A DNA stretch of 64,000 bases from Bifidobacterium scaligerum (GCF_002802865.1 NZ_PGLQ01000002.1:464726-528725), one strand, 5' to 3'; positions 9,184 to 18,985 are shown, counted from the stretch's first letter. Made by a program: numbers and translations. Notes: generated by a model from the letters alone, not told the origin.

Positions 9184-10044
9184 AGGAGCCTTGATGGTGG
9201 GGTGATGCTGATACCCGACGATGGTGAAGTCATCGTATTGATAGTCGAACAGGGAATCGGCCTTACGGATGTCGATCGTCGGGTACGGATACGGGTCACG
9301 GGAAAGCTGTTCCAACACCTGATCGATGTGGTTGTCATAGACATGGCAGTCGCCGCCGGTCCATACGAACTCACCGGGCTGAAGACCGGCCTGCTGCGCC
9401 ATCATCAACGTCAGCAGTGAATAGGAGGCGATATTGAACGGCACACCGAGGAACATGTCGCAGGAGCGCTGATACAGCTGGCAGCTTAACCGTCCGTCCG
9501 CCACATAGAACTGGAACAGAGCGTGGCATGGAGGCAGGGCCATCTGTTCCACCTCAGCCGGATTCCAAGCGGAAACGATCATGCGGCGTGAATCGGGGTG
9601 GTGTTTGATCAGATCCATCACATTGGCGATCTGGTCGATGGTGCGATTGGGATCTTCGGGGGTCGGCGCCGGCCACGAGCGCCACTGCACGCCGTACACC
9701 GGGCCAAGGTCACCGTTCTCATCTGCCCATTCATCCCAGATATGCACGTTATGTTCCTGTAGCCAGCGCACGTTGGACGAGCCTTTGAGGAACCAAAGCA
9801 GTTCGTAGGCCAATCCTTTGAAGAACACGGTTTTGGTGGTCAACAGCGGGAAGTATTCGGACAAGTCAAAGCGGATCTGCTGGCCGAACAGGGAAATGGT
9901 GCCGGTTCCGGTGCGATCGGACTTCAACGTGCCTTCGGTCAGGATTTTTCTGACCAAATCCTCGTAGGGCATCGGAATGGTCGTGTCCGGACGGGCCGGG
10001 ATGCGAGTACGGATGTCAGCGAGTTGTTCTTCAGTCAAAGCCAT
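9172..10044 (-). CDS. thyA: Thymidylate synthase
   Basis: A 290-residue ThyA that methylates dUMP to dTMP with methylene-tetrahydrofolate. It shows the folate/dUMP arginine region [13 protein letters not shown], the catalytic cysteine in [26 protein letters not shown] and the C-terminal signature [19 protein letters not shown], complete to the last residue. The frame is open to 10332, but similarity begins at MALTEEQL. ATGs at 10044 and 10053 are both possible and neither has a strong Shine-Dalgarno. It is divergent from the OsmC gene and upstream of folA. Confidence 0.95.
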   Translation of the reverse strand: MALTEEQLADIRTRIPARPDTTIPMPYEDLVRKILTEGTLKSDRTGTGTISLFGQQIRFDLSEYFPLLTTKTVFFKGLAYELLWFLKGSSNVRWLQEHNVHIWDEWADENGDLGPVYGVQWRSWPAPTPEDPNRTIDQIANVMDLIKHHPDSRRMIVSAWNPAEVEQMALPPCHALFQFYVADGRLSCQLYQRSCDMFLGVPFNIASYSLLTLMMAQQAGLQPGEFVWTGGDCHVYDNHIDQVLEQLSRDPYPYPTIDIRKADSLFDYQYDDFTIVGYQHHPTIKAPVAV

Positions 10045-10158
10045 GGGCACCATGGTGCGGCAGGGGCTCGACCGACGAACATACAGCTCCAAGCGGAACA
10101 TGCTGGGGCATAATGGAGAAGTCAACACACGCCATGAGATGCCATAAGGAGGCACATT

Positions 10159-10572
10159 ATGGGTAAGCGACTGTGGGTCGAGCGCAATAAGGACGGTTCG
10201 TGGGATGCGTTCAGCGATGACGGCGCTCATATCAAGTTCGGTAAGGATCGCGGTCAGTTTACGCCCGGCGATCTGATGAAGGTCGCTCTGGCAGGTTGTG
10301 CGGCGCTGTCCAGCCAATTCGCCATCGAGCACACTTTAGGCGAAGGAAAGGGCGCCAAGATCGTGGTGGATGGCTCCTACGATCCCGAAACCGACGCCTA
10401 TACCGGCTTTGAGGAGCAGGTCGTGGTGGACGCCTCTGCCGCCGGTCTTTCGGATGAGGATGCGGAAAAGCTCAAGGAACGTGTTACGCGCCACATCGAG
10501 AAGGGCTGCACGGTGAAGCACACCTACGTGCAGGAGACCCCGGTCCGTATGAATGTGACTATCAAGCACTGA
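10159..10572 (+). CDS. OsmC/Ohr-family peroxidase-like protein
   Basis: A 137-residue OsmC-family protein. Two cysteines in family positions, LAGCAAL and KGCTVKH, would form the peroxidatic pair that reduces organic hydroperoxides. Bifidobacteria lack catalase, so such proteins are plausible oxidative-stress defences, though OsmC proteins without proven activity exist. TAAGGAGG precedes the ATG by six bases. It is monocistronic and ends at a strong terminator. Confidence 0.88.
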   Translation: MGKRLWVERNKDGSWDAFSDDGAHIKFGKDRGQFTPGDLMKVALAGCAALSSQFAIEHTLGEGKGAKIVVDGSYDPETDAYTGFEEQVVVDASAAGLSDEDAEKLKERVTRHIEKGCTVKHTYVQETPVRMNVTIKH

Positions 10573-10583
10573 TGTTGGACTCA

Positions 10584-10628
10584 CGAGAAAAAGCTGCACT
10601 GACGGTTGCTCAGTGCAGCTTTTTCTCG
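10584..10628. terminator. Strong 18-bp terminator after the OsmC gene
   Basis: A perfect 18-bp stem (10584-10601 with 10611-10628), nine-base loop and T-rich arm, lying between convergent genes. Confidence 0.93.
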
Positions 10629-10640
10629 AAATAAACCTGT

Positions 10641-10693
10641 TGCCCGAGATTTTTCCGCGCTGAGAAGAGGTCAGTGCGGGAAATTCTCGGGCA
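10641..10693 (-). terminator. Terminator of the universal stress gene
   Basis: An 18-base inverted repeat with two mismatches (10641-10658 with 10676-10693) directly follows the Usp stop codon on the minus strand. Confidence 0.65.
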
Positions 10694-10698
10694 TAGTC

Positions 10699-11736
10699 TT
10701 ACTGGCGGTCGGGATCTATGGTCTTCTCGATCTCCTTGGCGACTTCCGGCTCGGCTTTATCCACCGGAATCTCCTCAACGCCGGCGATGTCCTCCAACGA
10801 CTTGGTAGGCACTTCGGCCGGCGAGCTCGGCACGGTATCCAGACGGGATTCCGCAGCCTCAACATACTTGCGCGGCACCACATACACTGGGCCAACTGCA
10901 TGCTGCAGCAGCCCCTGGCTGGTGGAGCCGAGCAGCAGGCCGGTGAAGCCGCCACGGCCACGAGAGCCGACGACTACGACATCATGATCGTAGCTGGCCT
11001 TAGTCAGTGCGTTCACAGCCGGACCAGACACGATACGCTTGTTGATCTTCAGGTTTGGATGCGATTCCTGCAATGGCTTGATGCGAACTTCCAGATCATC
11101 CTCATAGGACTTCATCACATCGTCTTCGCCATCCACGCCTTTCAGGTTCGGCACGGCGGAAAGCACGTCAAGTTCGGCATCCCAGCAGGCGGCAAAATCG
11201 GCGGCGATGTCCAGAGCCTTCAGACCCCACTTGGATTCGTCGGATCCGACGGCCACCTTGGTGATGGTGTTGTTCAAGTGCATCAGGTTACCATCATCAT
11301 CGGTGTACGGCACCACCACGATCGGGCAGTATGCATAGGCAGGCAACGACGAGGACGTGGTGCCAAGCAACCGTTCGGCCAAACCGCCCTTACCACGGTT
11401 GCCGATGACGATCAGATTGTAATTGCGAGACAATTCGACGAACACCGATGCCGGATCACCGGTAACGATCAATGTGGCAGCTTCGACGCCCTGCTCATCA
11501 GCGATGGCCTTGGCCTTCGACAGAATCTCCTGGGCATCGGAATGCGCTGCGTTGTCATCCCCCATAGCGGTGTAGGTGGCATCGAACGAGACGGCTGCGT
11601 AGCTTGGCAGGGAATACGCGCAGACAATCTGCAGCGTGAGCCCGGCATGCTTCGCATAATTCGCGGCCCACCATGTTGCTTTATAACTGGCATGCGACCC
11701 GTCAACGCCGACGAGAATGGCCTTGTCGTTAATCAT
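10699..11736 (-). CDS. Universal stress protein with two UspA domains
   Basis: A 345-residue tandem-UspA protein. Domain 1 runs from about residue 5 to 145 and domain 2 from about 160 to 295. Each has an intact ATP-binding G-X2-G-X9-G-(S/T) motif, GNRGKGGLAERLLGTTS and GSRGRGGFTGLLLGSTS, so it is of the ATP-binding class. An acidic tail of about 50 residues follows. The start at 11736 is chosen for AAAGGAGG seven bases upstream; the frame extends to 11820 without similarity. It is probably cytoplasmic and induced on stress or growth arrest. Confidence 0.92.
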   Translation of the reverse strand: MINDKAILVGVDGSHASYKATWWAANYAKHAGLTLQIVCAYSLPSYAAVSFDATYTAMGDDNAAHSDAQEILSKAKAIADEQGVEAATLIVTGDPASVFVELSRNYNLIVIGNRGKGGLAERLLGTTSSSLPAYAYCPIVVVPYTDDDGNLMHLNNTITKVAVGSDESKWGLKALDIAADFAACWDAELDVLSAVPNLKGVDGEDDVMKSYEDDLEVRIKPLQESHPNLKINKRIVSGPAVNALTKASYDHDVVVVGSRGRGGFTGLLLGSTSQGLLQHAVGPVYVVPRKYVEAAESRLDTVPSSPAEVPTKSLEDIAGVEEIPVDKAEPEVAKEIEKTIDPDRQ

Positions 11737-11891
11737 GACGACCTCCTTTGCAATTATCGCGGATACTTCCGCGCACGTTCCACAATACCCCGCGACACTC
11801 GGATATTTAGGTAGCACCAACGCGAAAATATGAAAAACGCGCCCCGAAGGACGCGTTTATCATATGCAAATCGTATATGCCGTTGGCTGAA

Positions 11892-12623
11892 TTACATCAC
11901 ACGACGAATGGAATAGGCATTGCCTCCGAAGACGGACAGATCCGTGATCTGCGTGCCTTGATACGGGTTCAAGGCGTTGATGACCTGACCATTGCCAATG
12001 TAAATGGCGGCATGAATGCCGTTGGCGAGAATATCGCCCGGCTGAGCTTCGGCGATGCTGCCCACAGGGGTGCCGACAGTGGCCTGAGCACCAGAGGAGC
12101 GCGGCAACGAGATACCGAACTGAGCGAACACATACTGCACGAAGCCGGAGCAATCCCATCCGGAAGGAGTGTTGCCAGCAGCAACATACGGCGAGCCTTG
12201 GAACTGGGTGGCGTATTTGGCGAGCTCGGCACCGGAGCCGGTCATCTTGCCCAGATCGACCTGCGGAATGGCGGTACGCTGCTCGGAACGGCTGGCGGCT
12301 TCTTCAGCCGCGGTCTGAGCTGCGGCAGCCTCATCAGCTGCCTTCTGAGCCGCTTCCAGAGCAGCCTGCTTTTCGGCCGGGGACTCGGTCTGCGGCACAT
12401 CAAGATTTTCGAGGCCACCCCAGTTGGAACCGTCATCAGTTGAGGTGGACGTGGATTCCGCGAGAAGATTCGTCTGGGAGGAACCGGCCTTCGGGAAGGA
12501 ACGGGAAGACACCACCGTACCGCTCTGCGCAGAATCAGCGAAAGCGGCAGGAGCAACACATACACACATGGCACCGGCAGCCACTACAGCGGCCGATGTG
12601 GAAACGATCTGCTTAATATTCAT
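11892..12623 (-). CDS. Secreted NlpC/P60 peptidoglycan hydrolase
   Basis: A 243-residue exported endopeptidase. It has a signal peptide with cleavage likely after AFA at residue 29, a linker with DVPQTES, an Ala/Glu-rich coiled coil (about 85-125), and a C-terminal NlpC/P60 domain with Cys in DCSGF and His in GIHAAIY. It would cut stem peptides in the wall during division or turnover. ATG at 12623 is preferred over a TTG at 12626; no Shine-Dalgarno is clear. It is a paralog of the next gene upstream, sharing the WGGLE-VPQTES linker. Confidence 0.9.
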   Translation of the reverse strand: MNIKQIVSTSAAVVAAGAMCVCVAPAAFADSAQSGTVVSSRSFPKAGSSQTNLLAESTSTSTDDGSNWGGLENLDVPQTESPAEKQAALEAAQKAADEAAAAQTAAEEAASRSEQRTAIPQVDLGKMTGSGAELAKYATQFQGSPYVAAGNTPSGWDCSGFVQYVFAQFGISLPRSSGAQATVGTPVGSIAEAQPGDILANGIHAAIYIGNGQVINALNPYQGTQITDLSVFGGNAYSIRRVM

Positions 12624-12822
12624 CAAGACAGCACAGTAACACGGCAGGGGTATTTTCAGTGGCGAATGATCATCACAATGCCTGCGATGAGACCTATATC
12701 ACAGCGAACATCGCGCGTACGAGAGCATAGAAACGACGACTGCACGAACGCGATATGCCTGTGCAACGGGGTGCAAATAACGCGAATAACCACGGATAAT
12801 CAGGAAAACCGCGGATAACCGT

Positions 12823-13593
12823 TTACGGAATGCGGACCACGACGGTGATCTTTTCGGTCATCGCGGTAGCGAGGGCCACACTGTATCCGTTCCAACCGCC
12901 ATGAACGGCCATTCCGTTGCCGACATACAGCGCCACATGATCATAATGGGCGCCACCGTTGTATCCACCGGTGTTCGCGTAGATAAGGATATCGCCCGGC
13001 TGAAGCGTACCGTCGGTGACCACCTGACCGCCGGGAACATTGACGTATTCCTCAGGCCAACCATGGAAATTGATGCCGCGGGCCGCAAGCGCCTGCGTAA
13101 CCAGCGCGGTGCAATCCATGCTTTGACCGATCAGCGAATACGCGCGATCAATCGAAGCGGCGGCACCGGCGGTCACGGAGCCCGAGGCGTCGGCATAAGT
13201 GATGCTGGATCGAGAGGCACTACGGCTCGCAGCCTCAGAGCTTGCGGCCTCGGATTGAGCCTGCGTCTGAGCCTTGGCTTCCGCCTCAGCCTGGGCAGCC
13301 GCAGCCTCTTCAGCGGCCTTCTTGGCGGCAGCCGCCTCTTTCTCCGCCTGGGATTCGGTCTGAGGCACGTTCAGGTCTTCGAGGCCACCCCAGTCAGCAT
13401 CGTCGTTCACATCCGTAGACACAGCTTCAGCGGTGAGATTCTTATACGCCTTGGTGTACGAGGGGAAAGACCTCGTCGAGGTGATGGTGCCCTCCTGCTC
13501 GGTCGAGGCAATGGCAGCAGGAGCAAACGCGAAGAAGCACATGGAGGCGGCAAGCACCGCAACACAGGAAGAAGCTACGGATTTGGTCTTCAT
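12823..13593 (-). CDS. Secreted NlpC/P60-like hydrolase, paralog
   Basis: A 256-residue exported protein with a signal peptide (cleavage after AIA near residue 29), the linker WGGLEDLNVPQTES, a long Ala/Glu/Gln coiled coil and a C-terminal NlpC/P60-type domain. The nucleophile is Cys in MDCTALV, the histidine is in GAHYDHVALY and a third polar residue may be His in MAVHGGW. DCTAL instead of DCSGF makes it a divergent member. An upstream GTG (13611) is a weaker start than the ATG used. It was probably produced by tandem duplication with the gene at 11892. Confidence 0.85.
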   Translation of the reverse strand: MKTKSVASSCVAVLAASMCFFAFAPAAIASTEQEGTITSTRSFPSYTKAYKNLTAEAVSTDVNDDADWGGLEDLNVPQTESQAEKEAAAAKKAAEEAAAAQAEAEAKAQTQAQSEAASSEAASRSASRSSITYADASGSVTAGAAASIDRAYSLIGQSMDCTALVTQALAARGINFHGWPEEYVNVPGGQVVTDGTLQPGDILIYANTGGYNGGAHYDHVALYVGNGMAVHGGWNGYSVALATAMTEKITVVVRIP

Positions 13594-13784
13594 AGAACTC
13601 ACACCATACACGCCACACGTTAATTCGGCTTATGCGAAAGCTGCGAAACATGCTGGGGTCACTCGCATAAGACGGCGTGTCGTATTGCGGAACCGCAGAA
13701 AACCGTCCTCTAGCACACTGGCTTCAACGAGGTGGCATTGCAATGACGGTAATTAGCGCCAATCAGTGATCAGTGATATATCGA

Positions 13785-14747
13785 TCAGAAATGCACGTAC
13801 TGCAACTGACCGGCATCGGCAGCACTTAGGGTACGAGAAGAAATCACGCCGAGACCCTTCACATTGGATTCGGAAATCTCCACCGAACCGTCGGCATTGA
13901 TTTTCTCCACTACGGCCACATGGCCATATGTCGCATCGGCATTCATCTGACCGGGAGTGAACACCACGGCATCACCAACGTGACGCGCCGTATTGTCCAC
14001 CCAGTATCCCAGTGCAGCAGCAGAGGCAGCCCACTGACCACCATTACCGAAATTACCGCTGGTAGGTAGGCCCAACTCGGTTCGACGCAGATATGCATAC
14101 CACGTGCACTGGCCCCAAGGATAGTTGTTGCCCGAGGTGCCAACCTCATGGTTGGCATTGAATCCGGCAGGCACGGCTGCACCATCCGCATCCAACAGTG
14201 CGGACACCACAGGATTGTTCGCCGTGTTACGGTTCATCAACTTGGCATCCAGAGAGGTATCGGAGTTGCTCAAGCCCCAGCCACCCTCGTTGGACTGACC
14301 AGTAGCGGCAGTAGTGGAAGAGGCTAGATCCTCTCGGGCCTCGGCGCGGGAAGCCGTGGACACATCGCTCACACGCTTGATCTGCGTGGTTGTAGTGGCC
14401 GGATCAGCCACAAAAGTATTGGTATTGTCATCGTTGTTACCGGCAAAGGCGACGACACCGGCTGCAGTGCCCACCAAAGCCGCCAGCGAGGCAGAAGCAA
14501 GAATATGGCTACGACGTTCGGCGGCGCGGGCAGCCTGACGAATGGAACGACGAGTCTGCGGGGCGATCTCGTTGATCTTCTCGGCGATGGCCGGATCAAG
14601 TCCCAACATAGCGGCATCGGCACCAGCGGACTGCGCTGCGCGCACGGCACGGATGGAATGGGAACCCTTGCCGGAGGAGAACAGCGCTTTCGCTAAGCTG
14701 AACTGCTGGCGCGAAACCTTGGTCGCTTTATGCGAAGCATGCTTCAT
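13785..14747 (-). CDS. Membrane-anchored CHAP-domain peptidoglycan hydrolase
   Basis: A 320-residue protein with a basic cytoplasmic segment of about 80 residues, one membrane helix (about 83-105), a low-complexity stalk and a C-terminal CHAP domain. The catalytic Cys is in YPWGQCTWYAY, His in GHVAVVEKI, and the acidic/Asn part in EISESN. It would be an amidase or endopeptidase held at the outer face of the membrane. AAGGAG lies 11 bases before the ATG. It is third in a row of wall hydrolases and divergent from serC. Confidence 0.88.
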   Translation of the reverse strand: MKHASHKATKVSRQQFSLAKALFSSGKGSHSIRAVRAAQSAGADAAMLGLDPAIAEKINEIAPQTRRSIRQAARAAERRSHILASASLAALVGTAAGVVAFAGNNDDNTNTFVADPATTTTQIKRVSDVSTASRAEAREDLASSTTAATGQSNEGGWGLSNSDTSLDAKLMNRNTANNPVVSALLDADGAAVPAGFNANHEVGTSGNNYPWGQCTWYAYLRRTELGLPTSGNFGNGGQWAASAAALGYWVDNTARHVGDAVVFTPGQMNADATYGHVAVVEKINADGSVEISESNVKGLGVISSRTLSAADAGQLQYVHF

Positions 14748-14980
14748 AACTACTGATTACTCCTTGGATGGGCTCAGACAGCTCTCGGTATCTCATTTCC
14801 GGGAACCTCACATTACCGTCACAATGTTGTACTCTACAACGTACACACGTCAAGCACCACCCCGCCCATGAATCGCCCGGGCGTGTCAAACGATTTACGT
14901 CCTGCTCTATCCGACTCCGTTCGCCTAACAATCGAGCACATTCGAGCCGTATTCCGTCTCACAGACTACCCTTGGAGGCC

Positions 14981-16123
14981 ATGACTACAACATTGCGCAT
15001 TCCTGAATCCCTGAAGCCTGAGGACGGGCGCTTCGGCTCCGGCCCCAGCAAAATCCGTCCTGAACAGATCGCCGCAATTGACGCCGGTGCCACCACTCTG
15101 ATGGGCACCTCGCATCGACAAGCTCCTATCAAACAGGTGGTGGGCTCGATTCGCGACGGTCTGCGAGAGTTCTTCCACCTGCCTGACGGCTATGAGGTGG
15201 CATTGGGCAACGGCGGTGCCAGCGCCTTCTGGGAGGTGGCTTGCGCCTCGTTGATCGCAAGACGAGCCGCCTTCGGCACCTACGGCTCTTTCAGCGCCAA
15301 ATTTGCCGCATCCGCAGCAAACGCCCCCTTCCTGGAAACCCCGGTGATCTTCAAGGGCGAGCCGGGAACATTCCGTCTGCCTGAATTCACTGAGGATGTG
15401 GACACTTACTGCTGGGCTCATAACGAAACTTCCACCGGAGTCGCTGCGCCTATTCATCGCGTACCGGGCAGCCGCGAGGCAGGTGCCCTGACCGTGATCG
15501 ACGGCACCAGTGCAGCCGGCGCATTGCCGATCGACATTGCTGAAACCGACGCCTACTACTTCTCCCCGCAGAAAGCTTTCGGATCCGACGGAGGTCTGTG
15601 GGTGGCGGTTCTCTCCCCTGCCGCCATCGAGCGCGCAGCCAGAGTGGAATCCAACGCGCATCTGGAAGGAGCCCGCCGCTGGGTGCCGCCTTTCCTGTCG
15701 CTGATCGAAGCGCTGAACAATTCCCGCAAGGATCAGACGCTCAACACCCCAGCTCTGGCCACGCTGATCATGATGGAGAACCAGATCCGTTGGCTCAATG
15801 GCAACGGCGGTCTCGCCTGGGCCAGCGCACGCTGCGCCAAGTCCGCATCCATCCTGTACTCGTGGGCAGAACGCAGCGAGTACGCCACGCCATTCGTCAC
15901 TCAGGAAGATGCGCGATCCACCGCCGTCGTCACCATTGATCTGGACGAGCAGGTCCAGGCAAGCCAAGTGCTCGCCATACTGCGCGAGAACGGCATCGTG
16001 GACGCCGCCGGATACCGCAAGCTGGGTCGCAACCAGCTGAGAGTCGGCGTATTCCCATCCGTCGAGCCATCGGATGTCATCGCGTTCACCAAGTGCGTCG
16101 ATTACGTGGTTGAGCACCTGTGA
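14981..16123 (+). CDS. serC: Phosphoserine aminotransferase
   Basis: A 380-residue class V PLP aminotransferase that converts 3-phosphohydroxypyruvate and glutamate to phosphoserine in serine synthesis. It matches the actinobacterial SerC type: an N-terminal FGSGPSKIRPEQ, TLMGTSHRQ, and the PLP lysine Lys198 in SPQKAFGSDGG. The ATG at 14981 follows TTGGAGG with a two-base gap; the frame extends upstream through the divergent promoter region without similarity. It is apparently monocistronic. Confidence 0.93.
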   Translation: MTTTLRIPESLKPEDGRFGSGPSKIRPEQIAAIDAGATTLMGTSHRQAPIKQVVGSIRDGLREFFHLPDGYEVALGNGGASAFWEVACASLIARRAAFGTYGSFSAKFAASAANAPFLETPVIFKGEPGTFRLPEFTEDVDTYCWAHNETSTGVAAPIHRVPGSREAGALTVIDGTSAAGALPIDIAETDAYYFSPQKAFGSDGGLWVAVLSPAAIERAARVESNAHLEGARRWVPPFLSLIEALNNSRKDQTLNTPALATLIMMENQIRWLNGNGGLAWASARCAKSASILYSWAERSEYATPFVTQEDARSTAVVTIDLDEQVQASQVLAILRENGIVDAAGYRKLGRNQLRVGVFPSVEPSDVIAFTKCVDYVVEHL

Positions 16124-16257
16124 TTCTGGGCTCGGCGTACGCCGAATCCCAACGAATTGCGATCATGCCCTTTGCCGGTGCCGAGTCATAGACAAACTGA
16201 GGTAAGTCTTAGGTCTCGGATCTGCAGAGGGCATACCTATTACTAGAGTGCGTAGAT

Positions 16258-16512
16258 ATGAAATTCGCGCCCATCATCGACCCAGCCGTCCGTAAGCCAG
16301 CGCCCAAGCCGGTGCGGGTGGATTTACGTAAGGTATTCGGCATCGGTACCGCGTTATGGGCAATGGCATTGGTGGCGGCGCTTATCGTAACGTTATTCGA
16401 CGATCGTGCGGAATCCATGGTCATCATGTGTGCGTCCGGTGTGATCATCGGTCTGCTGATGTTGGTCTGGGAACATTTCGACCGGTGGGATTACCGGCGT
16501 CTGGGCCAGTAG
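16258..16512 (+). CDS. DUF2530 small membrane protein
   Basis: An 84-residue protein with two hydrophobic helices (about 31-47 and 57-71) and a C-terminal WEHFDRWDYRRLG, matching the actinobacterial family DUF2530 of unknown role. No Shine-Dalgarno is evident. It lies between serC and the convergent sensor kinase gene. No function can be inferred. Confidence 0.8.
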   Translation: MKFAPIIDPAVRKPAPKPVRVDLRKVFGIGTALWAMALVAALIVTLFDDRAESMVIMCASGVIIGLLMLVWEHFDRWDYRRLGQ

Positions 16513-16589
16513 AGCCGTAACGAAAACAAGCTCCAGCAGAGCCTCAGGCGAAGGCTCAGCAGTCTCAACATGCGCCGGCCCATCGGGCG

Positions 16590-17783
16590 TCAGCGGGCCA
16601 CTGGCAGCATCAGGCTAAACGTGCTGCCTTGGCCGGGCACGCTCCACACAGTGACGTCGCCATGATGCGTCAGTGCCACATGCTTGACGATGGCGAGGCC
16701 CAACCCCACCCCGTCTCGCGTACGTTCGCTCTGTTCGGCTCCCCGATAGAATCGTTCGAAGATACGCCCCTGATCGCGTTTGTCAATGCCCACGCCTTGA
16801 TCAACCACACGAATCACCACCTGCGTGCCGTCGGTGCTGCGCGACGCCGACACACTGACCACGCCTCCCTCTTTGGAATACCCGATGGCATTCTCGACGA
16901 GTTTGGTGAGTGCGCTGTCGATCTGGTCCTTGTCACCATTGATCACCAGATCGGCGTCTCCCTTGATGTTCAAGCGGACTCCATCTCGTTCCGCTTGCGG
17001 CTGCAAACGCTCAGCTACGGCCCTCACCTGGTCCATGACGTTCAACCGGTTCGCCGAAGACGGCGTAATCGGCTCCTGTGCACGAATCAACAGCAACAGG
17101 TCTGCAACCATATGGTTGAGCTTGTTACAGCTGGAACGCACCAGACGTGCGTCTTCGGTGACATGCTCACGATCGATTTCCTCAGATTCCAACGAATCGG
17201 CAAGCTTCGCCAATGCGGTAGTAGGTTCGAGCAGCTGTTCGGATACATTGGTAATAAAGGAATCGCGAATCTGCGCGAAACGAATCACCTCACTGACATC
17301 GGTGACCAGTACGACGACAAAACGTTCATTAATGCGTCCCACAGTGACCTTCAGCCAATTCGGCCGACGCACCGAACGCGTGTCCACATGATCGCCGCGG
17401 TCACGAGCATTGGCATAACGTTCCGGAGTCTCAGTGGTCAGGTCAAACTGGTGCCGTCCTCCTGCCCGCCGTGCCTCATGCACGGTAGTGAGCACCTGCT
17501 GCTGCACGATGGCATCATCTGACACCAGCCCCAATTGGTAAGCCTGAGGACTGCAGCGGACCACTTCATCGTTCGCGTCCACCACAATCGAAGTGCCCGG
17601 CAACAGCGATAGCAACGTAGTCGTTTCATCCGAAAGATCATCGGCGCTATCACTATCCGCCGCAGCACTGTGAATCCGAATCCGATGTGTGGCCAATCCT
17701 ACAGCCATCACCACAATCAGCGCCACGAGCACCACCACGGCAACGACAAACGCAATCAACCAAGGCATCCGCATCACAGTCAT
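16590..17783 (-). CDS. SenX3/PhoR-like sensor kinase lacking the phospho-acceptor His
   Basis: A 397-residue membrane sensor. One N-terminal helix (about 5-30) is followed by a PAS-like region (about 60-165), a DHp segment and an intact HATPase domain with N box LVENAIGY, G1 DQGVGI, F box FERFYRG and G2 GVGLGLAIVKH. The H box, normally S-H-E-L-K-T-P, reads SEQLLEP, so the histidine is Glu182. The protein may be a phosphatase, a scaffold or a degenerate kinase. It is divergent from phoU, as senX3 is linked to phosphate genes in actinobacteria, but no response regulator is adjacent. An alternative ATG lies at 17792. Confidence 0.85.
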   Translation of the reverse strand: MTVMRMPWLIAFVVAVVVLVALIVVMAVGLATHRIRIHSAAADSDSADDLSDETTTLLSLLPGTSIVVDANDEVVRCSPQAYQLGLVSDDAIVQQQVLTTVHEARRAGGRHQFDLTTETPERYANARDRGDHVDTRSVRRPNWLKVTVGRINERFVVVLVTDVSEVIRFAQIRDSFITNVSEQLLEPTTALAKLADSLESEEIDREHVTEDARLVRSSCNKLNHMVADLLLLIRAQEPITPSSANRLNVMDQVRAVAERLQPQAERDGVRLNIKGDADLVINGDKDQIDSALTKLVENAIGYSKEGGVVSVSASRSTDGTQVVIRVVDQGVGIDKRDQGRIFERFYRGAEQSERTRDGVGLGLAIVKHVALTHHGDVTVWSVPGQGSTFSLMLPVAR

Positions 17784-17975
17784 AACGTCCATTCTTCCAC
17801 ATCGTGCATCGGCCATATAGCAAAACGGCACGCCGCGAACATGAATATCAGGTGAACAACCCAATGAACAATGAAACAACATGAGGTTGCGATTGGATGC
17901 GTGGAGATGCGCCGGGAGAACAGGAATAATACACTGGTATAGGTTGCAATACCGAAAGCATGAAAGGCTAGAGAA

Positions 17976-18650
17976 ATGCGCGTTATTTTCAACGAGGAGA
18001 TGAAGCAGGTAGCTGACGACCTCGACCACATGGCGCAGGATGTGCGTAAGGCGATCAACGGCGCCGGCGAAGCCCTGTTGAAGCAGGATGTCGAAGCCGC
18101 ACAGACCGTTATCGACGGCGACATTGAAATCGACGCCCTGGAATCATCCATTATTGACCAGTGCGTCCACCTGCTGGCTAAGCAGACTCCGGTGGCCACC
18201 GACCTGCGCGTGGTGGTCTCTACCCTGCGTCTGGCTTCCACCTTCGAGCGTATGGGCGATTTGGCCCGTCATGTGGCTGAGGGTGCCCGTCGCACCTACC
18301 CGGCCTCTCCCCTGCCGGAATCCGCTCAGCCCGTGTTCGCCGAAATGATCGACTTCCTGAGCAACACGGCCGATCAGATGGTGGGTATGCTCGCCGATCG
18401 TGATGCCAAGACCGCCGAGCATGTGATTCTTGATGACGACAAGCTCGATGCACTGCATCATCAGACCTTCGAGCTGGCCCTCGCCGACGATATCACCCGT
18501 CAACAGACCGTGGATATCGTGCTGTTGGGCCGCTTCCTGGAGCGTCTCGGCGATCATGCCGTATCCGCCGCACGACGCGTGGTGTACATCGTCTCCGGCT
18601 TCGATCCGTCCAAGAAGCCGACGAGGGACGAAGGCACCGACATCGACTGA
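17976..18650 (+). CDS. phoU: PhoU phosphate-signalling protein
   Basis: A 224-residue all-helical protein with two PhoU repeats (about 1-110 and 115-215), each with the acidic metal-binding pattern E/D-x-x-x-D seen in FERMGDLARH and LERLGDHAVSAARR. PhoU connects the Pst transporter with the PhoR/SenX3 sensor and restrains the phosphate-starvation response. It is divergent from the SenX3-like gene, which supports a shared role. GAAAGG lies about nine bases before the ATG. A terminator follows. Confidence 0.92.
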   Translation: MRVIFNEEMKQVADDLDHMAQDVRKAINGAGEALLKQDVEAAQTVIDGDIEIDALESSIIDQCVHLLAKQTPVATDLRVVVSTLRLASTFERMGDLARHVAEGARRTYPASPLPESAQPVFAEMIDFLSNTADQMVGMLADRDAKTAEHVILDDDKLDALHHQTFELALADDITRQQTVDIVLLGRFLERLGDHAVSAARRVVYIVSGFDPSKKPTRDEGTDID

Positions 18651-18686
18651 TCGATAATTCAAGACCTATCCCCTAGGGGATGCACG

Positions 18687-18721
18687 AAAACGGCGTTCCG
18701 GTTACGACTGGGCGCCGTTTT
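18687..18721 (+). terminator. phoU terminator
   Basis: AAAACGGCG (18687-18695) pairs with CGCCGTTTT (18713-18721), followed by a T-rich run. Confidence 0.75.
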
Positions 18722-18985
18722 TCTTTTTGCTTTCCGTACAGTGCCTGAGCACAACATTCATGATTCCGCGATTTTTTATTATTGTGCGCAAGCTTCATGA
18801 GCGCCCAGATGTATCAATAAGAACAAAATGGCTTATTTCCAACGATTCCAATCGCACTTCAATACACACGATATTCATTATTGAAGCTTTTCGCAGTTTT
18901 GTGCGCGCACAAACCCTTACTATTCCCTCAAAGAGGCAATTTGTGCGCAACATACGGCTCGCTGATACGCAGCTGCACACGAAAA
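18722..18985. other. AT-rich spacer with a 16-bp palindrome
   Basis: No convincing gene is seen. The stretch is clearly richer in A+T than its neighbours and contains a perfect palindrome, TTTGTGCGCGCACAAA (18898-18913), with related TTGTGCGCAA half-elements near 18784 and 18940. Function unknown; it may be a remnant or a binding site. Confidence 0.5.
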
